Assembly: GCA_000416085.1 (NCBI GenBank) | Contig: KE356579.1 | Span: forward strand, 815,146-824,504 | Direction: 5' to 3' | Source: a halophilic archaeon J07HX64 | GTDB taxonomy: Archaea; Halobacteriota; Halobacteria; Halobacteriales; Haloarculaceae | DNA: 9,359 nucleotides | Shown: piece after piece, positions 6,708-9,359 of the stretch | Position numbering within the stretch: the stretch's first letter is position 1 | Layout of the letters: the number at the start of each line of letters is the position of its first letter | The notes under the pieces: generated by a model | The model's database searches: none | What the model was told of the DNA's origin: nothing | The model's input: the letters and a program-made list of their open reading frames with translations, nothing else | Made by a program: the position numbers and the translations under genes

Positions 6708-8150
6708 GTGCGGCCCGGGGAGTCGGGGAGCAAGTTCGAGGACCAGCGCGTCCTCGGACTGGTCGGTCGCCAGGGGGTCGGGAAGACCACACTGCTACAC
6801 CAGTTTGTCCACCACCGGATAGCAGACGGGAGTGCGGCGGAACGGTTCCTGTATCTTCCCTTCGACGCCGATCCGCTGTACCAGCTAAAATCAGACAGAC
6901 AGTTGCGGCGAGCAGTCCGGTACTACGAGAGCCGCATCCTCGGCCGCATAGACACCGACGAGCCACACTTCCTCCTGTTCGACGATGTCCACCAGATCGA
7001 GCACCCGAACAAGCCGACCGTCGACCGGTGGGGTGTCCCGGTGGCTGAGCTGCTCGGGGACACGGCGGACCGCTACATCGCGGTGACCGCCACCGCCAGC
7101 GAGCAGGTACAGCGGGAGCTAGACAGCGTCGAGCGGTCGGTCGAGTACGAGGTCCAGCCCATCCTCCCGGAGAAGTTCCGTGATCACATCTTCTCGGTGT
7201 ACCCGGCGTTCGAGAACGGTGACACCCGCCCGAGTCCGAGTTCACTGCGGTCGGGTGAGTACAGCCTCCCTGCTGCACTCCGGACCGGTGATACCGACCC
7301 GCTGGTGTCGGAGCTCAGAGCCGAGTACGACAAGATGGCCGACGTGGCGCGTCGCATCCAGTCACAGGTCGTCGACTATCTCGCGATGGGGGGGACGATC
7401 AGCTACGAGCGCGACGACATCGTCACATCGGCCGCGGAACTCGACACCAGCGATTACAGAACTCTGCGCGAGGATGTCCGAAACGGGCTCTACCGCGACG
7501 TGCCGGGGTTCGAGTCTATCCGGACGATCGCGGATCTCGAACGACTCTGCGCGCTCGCGGCCCGGAACCCCGGGAGCCAGGCGGTCCGCTACCAGGAACT
7601 GGTCGACCTGTTCGACGTCGACCGGCGTACTATCGCCGACAGATACCTGCCGACGCTGAGTTCGCTCTACCTCCTGACCGGTATCACCGAGTACGACAAC
7701 AGTCGACCCCGGTCGGTGAAGCTCTACCTCCGCGACACGGGGCTCGTGACCGCGCTCACCGACGCGGATCCGACGGCGGTTCGAAACGACTTCGAGCGCG
7801 AGGCTGACCTCGCCCGGGTGGCCGCGTTCGACCACACGATGCGGTTTGCCTACGGGCTCAACGCTGCGCAGGGCAACAGCGGTGTGCCCACGGTCGCGTA
7901 CTGGCGCGGCCGGAACGGCGAACTCGACTACGTGTTCGAACTCGAGGGGACACCCGTCCCGGTCGGGATGGCTTACCAGTCCCGCGAGCGCGAGGGCTCA
8001 CTCGCCGCCATCCGCGAGTTCAAACAGAACTACGACGCGCCGCTCGGACTCCTCCTTACCAGTGACCCCGCCCGCGACGGCGACCCCGTCGAACACCTCG
8101 GTGACGGTATCGTCCAGGTGCCGTACTGGCTGTACATGCTCCTCTGTTGA
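6708..8150 (+). CDS. AAA_14-type ATPase with DUF4143-like C-terminus (body of a frameshifted gene)
   Basis: From the first usable start in this frame (GTG 6708) the product has 480 residues. It holds Walker A GRQGVGKT (20-27, Lys26), Walker B FLLFDDVHQ (Asp92-Asp93), a sensor-like TATAS (127-131), and the PILPEKFRD segment (151-159). A winged-helix-like region (about 293-325, with VRYQELVDLFDVDRRTIADRYL) follows. The C-terminal DUF4143-like domain has GELDYVFELEG (404-414). This is reminiscent of the PD-(D/E)XK fold, but the usual Lys position reads VPVGMAYQ, so nuclease activity is doubtful. Such ATPases are common in archaea and their role is unknown. The family's first about 39 residues are encoded just upstream, mostly in another frame. 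If the shift is real, translation would have to restart here or the gene is inactive. It is divergent from the vWA gene. Confidence 0.85.
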   Translation: MRPGESGSKFEDQRVLGLVGRQGVGKTTLLHQFVHHRIADGSAAERFLYLPFDADPLYQLKSDRQLRRAVRYYESRILGRIDTDEPHFLLFDDVHQIEHPNKPTVDRWGVPVAELLGDTADRYIAVTATASEQVQRELDSVERSVEYEVQPILPEKFRDHIFSVYPAFENGDTRPSPSSLRSGEYSLPAALRTGDTDPLVSELRAEYDKMADVARRIQSQVVDYLAMGGTISYERDDIVTSAAELDTSDYRTLREDVRNGLYRDVPGFESIRTIADLERLCALAARNPGSQAVRYQELVDLFDVDRRTIADRYLPTLSSLYLLTGITEYDNSRPRSVKLYLRDTGLVTALTDADPTAVRNDFEREADLARVAAFDHTMRFAYGLNAAQGNSGVPTVAYWRGRNGELDYVFELEGTPVPVGMAYQSREREGSLAAIREFKQNYDAPLGLLLTSDPARDGDPVEHLGDGIVQVPYWLYMLLC

Positions 8151-8307
8151 ACGTGCTGATGCAGGCGTACCCGCCGTCGCACCGATACACTCGCCACCGT
8201 GTCGTGACTCTGTCCCCGCATTAATCTGTCTCGTCGTACCGGGGGATCCAGCACCCGGCACTGGTCTGTTCCAACAGGCGTTAGTCGTTCGAACCGGTAG
8301 GAGATGT
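8151..8307 (+). other. Spacer before the small Cys-motif gene
   Basis: There is no gene here. An AT-rich cattaat (8219-8225) may be a TATA element about 85 bases before the next start. CCGGG (8239-8243) and CCCGG (8254-8258) are inverted 5-base arms. The palindrome gttcgaac at 8287-8294 precedes the ribosome-binding site. Confidence 0.3.
8299..8303 (+). promoter_or_regulatory. Ribosome-binding site deciding a GTG start
   Basis: AGGAG lies four bases before the GTG at 8308. It supports this codon as the start over upstream in-frame codons, since the frame stays open well into the preceding ATPase gene. Confidence 0.55.
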
Positions 8308-8763
8308 GTGGCCATCACAGACAAGATCTACGTGAAGAACCACCGACAGCTCGTCTCACAGATCGAGCGGTCGTTCCCGAAGGGTGCGTTCAGCGGCGCG
8401 ACGATGGATATCCTCTACCAGGGGGAGGGGTTGGAGAAACTCGACGAGGCGACCCGCGACCGGGTGCTCGACTTCGCCGAGGACTTTCTGGACTGTGACT
8501 GTGAGGCAAGTCCCCACTGTGGCTGTCCCGAGCGGAAGTTCGTCCGCTACCTGCTGGAACTCCGCGAGCAGGGACTCGGACAGCAGGCAATTGTCGACGT
8601 GATGAGCGACGAGTACATGCTGTACGCCTACCCCGGTGACATGCTCTCCTTTCTGGACGACTCGGTGCGAACACTCGAAGCCGCCGAGCGCCTGGCCGAG
8701 GTAGACGGGGACCCGGCGGCCGCCGACCGGATGCGTGCCCTGCGTGAGGCGCTCGTCCGCTGA
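8308..8763 (+). CDS. Small Cys-motif protein, DUF5814-like
   Basis: The 151-residue product begins MAITDKIYVKNHRQ, from a GTG with AGGAG upstream. It is largely helical and acidic, with no signal peptide or membrane segment. The centre holds a CxC-x5-CxC motif (Cys63, Cys65, Cys71, Cys73) that could bind zinc or an iron-sulfur cluster. GAFSGATMDILYQGEGLEKL (27-46) and a YAYPGDMLSFLDD segment (106-118) look like conserved family blocks. It resembles what I recall as the archaeal DUF5814 family, which is also found attached to SF2-type helicases, but I cannot confirm this here. The frame is open well upstream into the ATPase, yet the family-like N-terminus begins at 8308. Function unknown. Confidence 0.85.
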   Translation: MAITDKIYVKNHRQLVSQIERSFPKGAFSGATMDILYQGEGLEKLDEATRDRVLDFAEDFLDCDCEASPHCGCPERKFVRYLLELREQGLGQQAIVDVMSDEYMLYAYPGDMLSFLDDSVRTLEAAERLAEVDGDPAAADRMRALREALVR

Positions 8764-8826
8764 CACGACCGTCGGTCCATCGGTTACACTTCTCCTCCCG
8801 AGACCGCGACACCTGTCGGCTCAGGC
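8764..8826. terminator. Convergent gap with weak inverted repeats
   Basis: The 63 bases between two converging stops hold GACC/GGTC arms at 8767-8777, a pyrimidine-rich stretch at 8785-8799, and the near-palindrome CGACACCTGTCG at 8807-8818. Any of these may help end transcription, but none is a strong terminator. Confidence 0.22.
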
Positions 8827-9359
8827 TCACCGGCCGTCCAACCGGACATCGTGGCGGTACAGGTGCAGGAACAGACCCGTCGGCGGCACGTCGTAGACGA
8901 CCTCGACTGTCGCTCCGGTACGGGAGATGGTCGTTTGCTCGGCGGGAAACAGCTCCCGGAGCGCGAGTGCCCACCCGGCGCTGTACGCAGAGTCGACCCG
9001 CAACACAACCTCGTCGGCGTCGGTCCCGTTCTCACCGACCAGGACACCGGGATGGCGGTTCCGGGCGACGCCGGCGGTCACCACCAGCCGCTGGTCGAGT
9101 CGGGTCTGTCCCTCGACCCGGACGACGGGTAGTGTGAGCGAGGTGGCTCCGTCGACAGTCCGGTGACTGAACGCGTTCGAACGGACTACCGCCGGCGTCG
9201 CACCGCGGTCGGGCGCGGAGAACACCAGCCCCGACTGGTAGGCGATACGGGCGTTCGACCCGGGGTTCTCGTACTCGAGCACACCGAGCGACGTGTTCGC
9301 GAGTTCCCGCTCGGTTTCACCGGCTCTCACAGCCACGGTCAGTGTGCCGGCGGTCCCGT
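8827..9359 (-). CDS. C-terminal part of a secreted pilin-like protein (partial)
   Basis: The frame is open from the right edge to the TGA at 8827-8829, giving at least 176 residues; the N-terminus lies outside the window. The visible part is beta-rich with no Cys. It has the pattern GTLTVAVRAGETER, NARIAYQSGLVFS, AVVRSNAFSHR and SLTLPVVRVEG. This layout resembles haloarchaeal proteins of the DUF7289 type, which carry a type IV pilin-like N-terminal helix and a beta-strand ectodomain. That assignment is from memory and is moderate at best. If right, the missing N-terminus should hold a pilin-type signal and one membrane helix. A GTG at 9336 is in frame but is not taken as the start, because the strand pattern continues beyond it. 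The gene is convergent with the small Cys-motif gene. Confidence 0.8.
   Translation of the reverse strand, partial: GTAGTLTVAVRAGETERELANTSLGVLEYENPGSNARIAYQSGLVFSAPDRGATPAVVRSNAFSHRTVDGATSLTLPVVRVEGQTRLDQRLVVTAGVARNRHPGVLVGENGTDADEVVLRVDSAYSAGWALALRELFPAEQTTISRTGATVEVVYDVPPTGLFLHLYRHDVRLDGR

Noticed and set aside
6385..7278. Minus-strand open frame of 297 codons across the intergenic region
   Set aside because: It covers AT-rich promoter sequence and the antisense of the ATPase, and its composition is not protein-like.
4282..8150. MoxR-vWA chaperone pair
   Set aside because: The ATPase has AAA_14/DUF4143-like features rather than MoxR features, and the genes are divergent rather than in one operon.
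8284..8298. tRNA-like T-arm around gttcgaac
   Set aside because: No acceptor, D or anticodon arms can be paired around it; it is only a short palindrome before a ribosome-binding site.

Overview
The window looks like chromosomal DNA of a haloarchaeon (class Halobacteria). The signs are high GC, strongly acidic proteins rich in Asp and Glu, a Tat lipoprotein with an RR signal and an LAGC lipobox, archaeal BRE/TATA-type promoters, leaderless-looking starts, and several archaeal families (PIN-ATPase-KH protein, archease). I cannot assign a genus from sequence alone.

Layout, left to right. (1) Positions 1-147 hold a 17-bp tandem repeat array that runs off the left edge. (2) A PhzF-family isomerase-like gene lies on the minus strand (209-1087). 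(3) A short intergenic stretch holds a 6+5+6 bp palindrome and a BRE/TATA promoter for a Tat lipoprotein with an FxLYD-like domain (1242-1814). (4) A PIN-ATPase-KH protein of the PINA/COG1855 type (1967-3805) overlaps the start of an archease gene (3805-4230) by one base. The pair is probably one operon linking nucleic-acid remodelling with the RtcB tRNA-ligase cofactor; rtcB is not in the window. (5) A hairpin sits between the archease and a convergent gene on the minus strand (4282-6294), which encodes a von Willebrand A protein with an N-terminal OB-like region and a split zinc ribbon. (6) An AT-rich intergenic region (6295-6591) carries promoter-like boxes on both strands and a 7-bp-arm hairpin. 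(7) A rightward AAA_14/DUF4143-type ATPase gene follows (6592-8150). A single missing base near 6690 separates its first 33 codons from the rest. (8) A small Cys-motif protein (8308-8763, DUF5814-like from memory) follows. (9) The C-terminal part of a secreted, pilin-like protein lies on the minus strand (8827-9359) and enters from the right edge.

Most of this is ordinary chromosomal housekeeping. The points most worth checking are the frameshift in the ATPase, the two-subfamily repeat array at the left edge, and the OB/zinc-ribbon/vWA fusion divergently paired with the ATPase. I see no complete defence system, IS element, CRISPR array, rRNA or tRNA.
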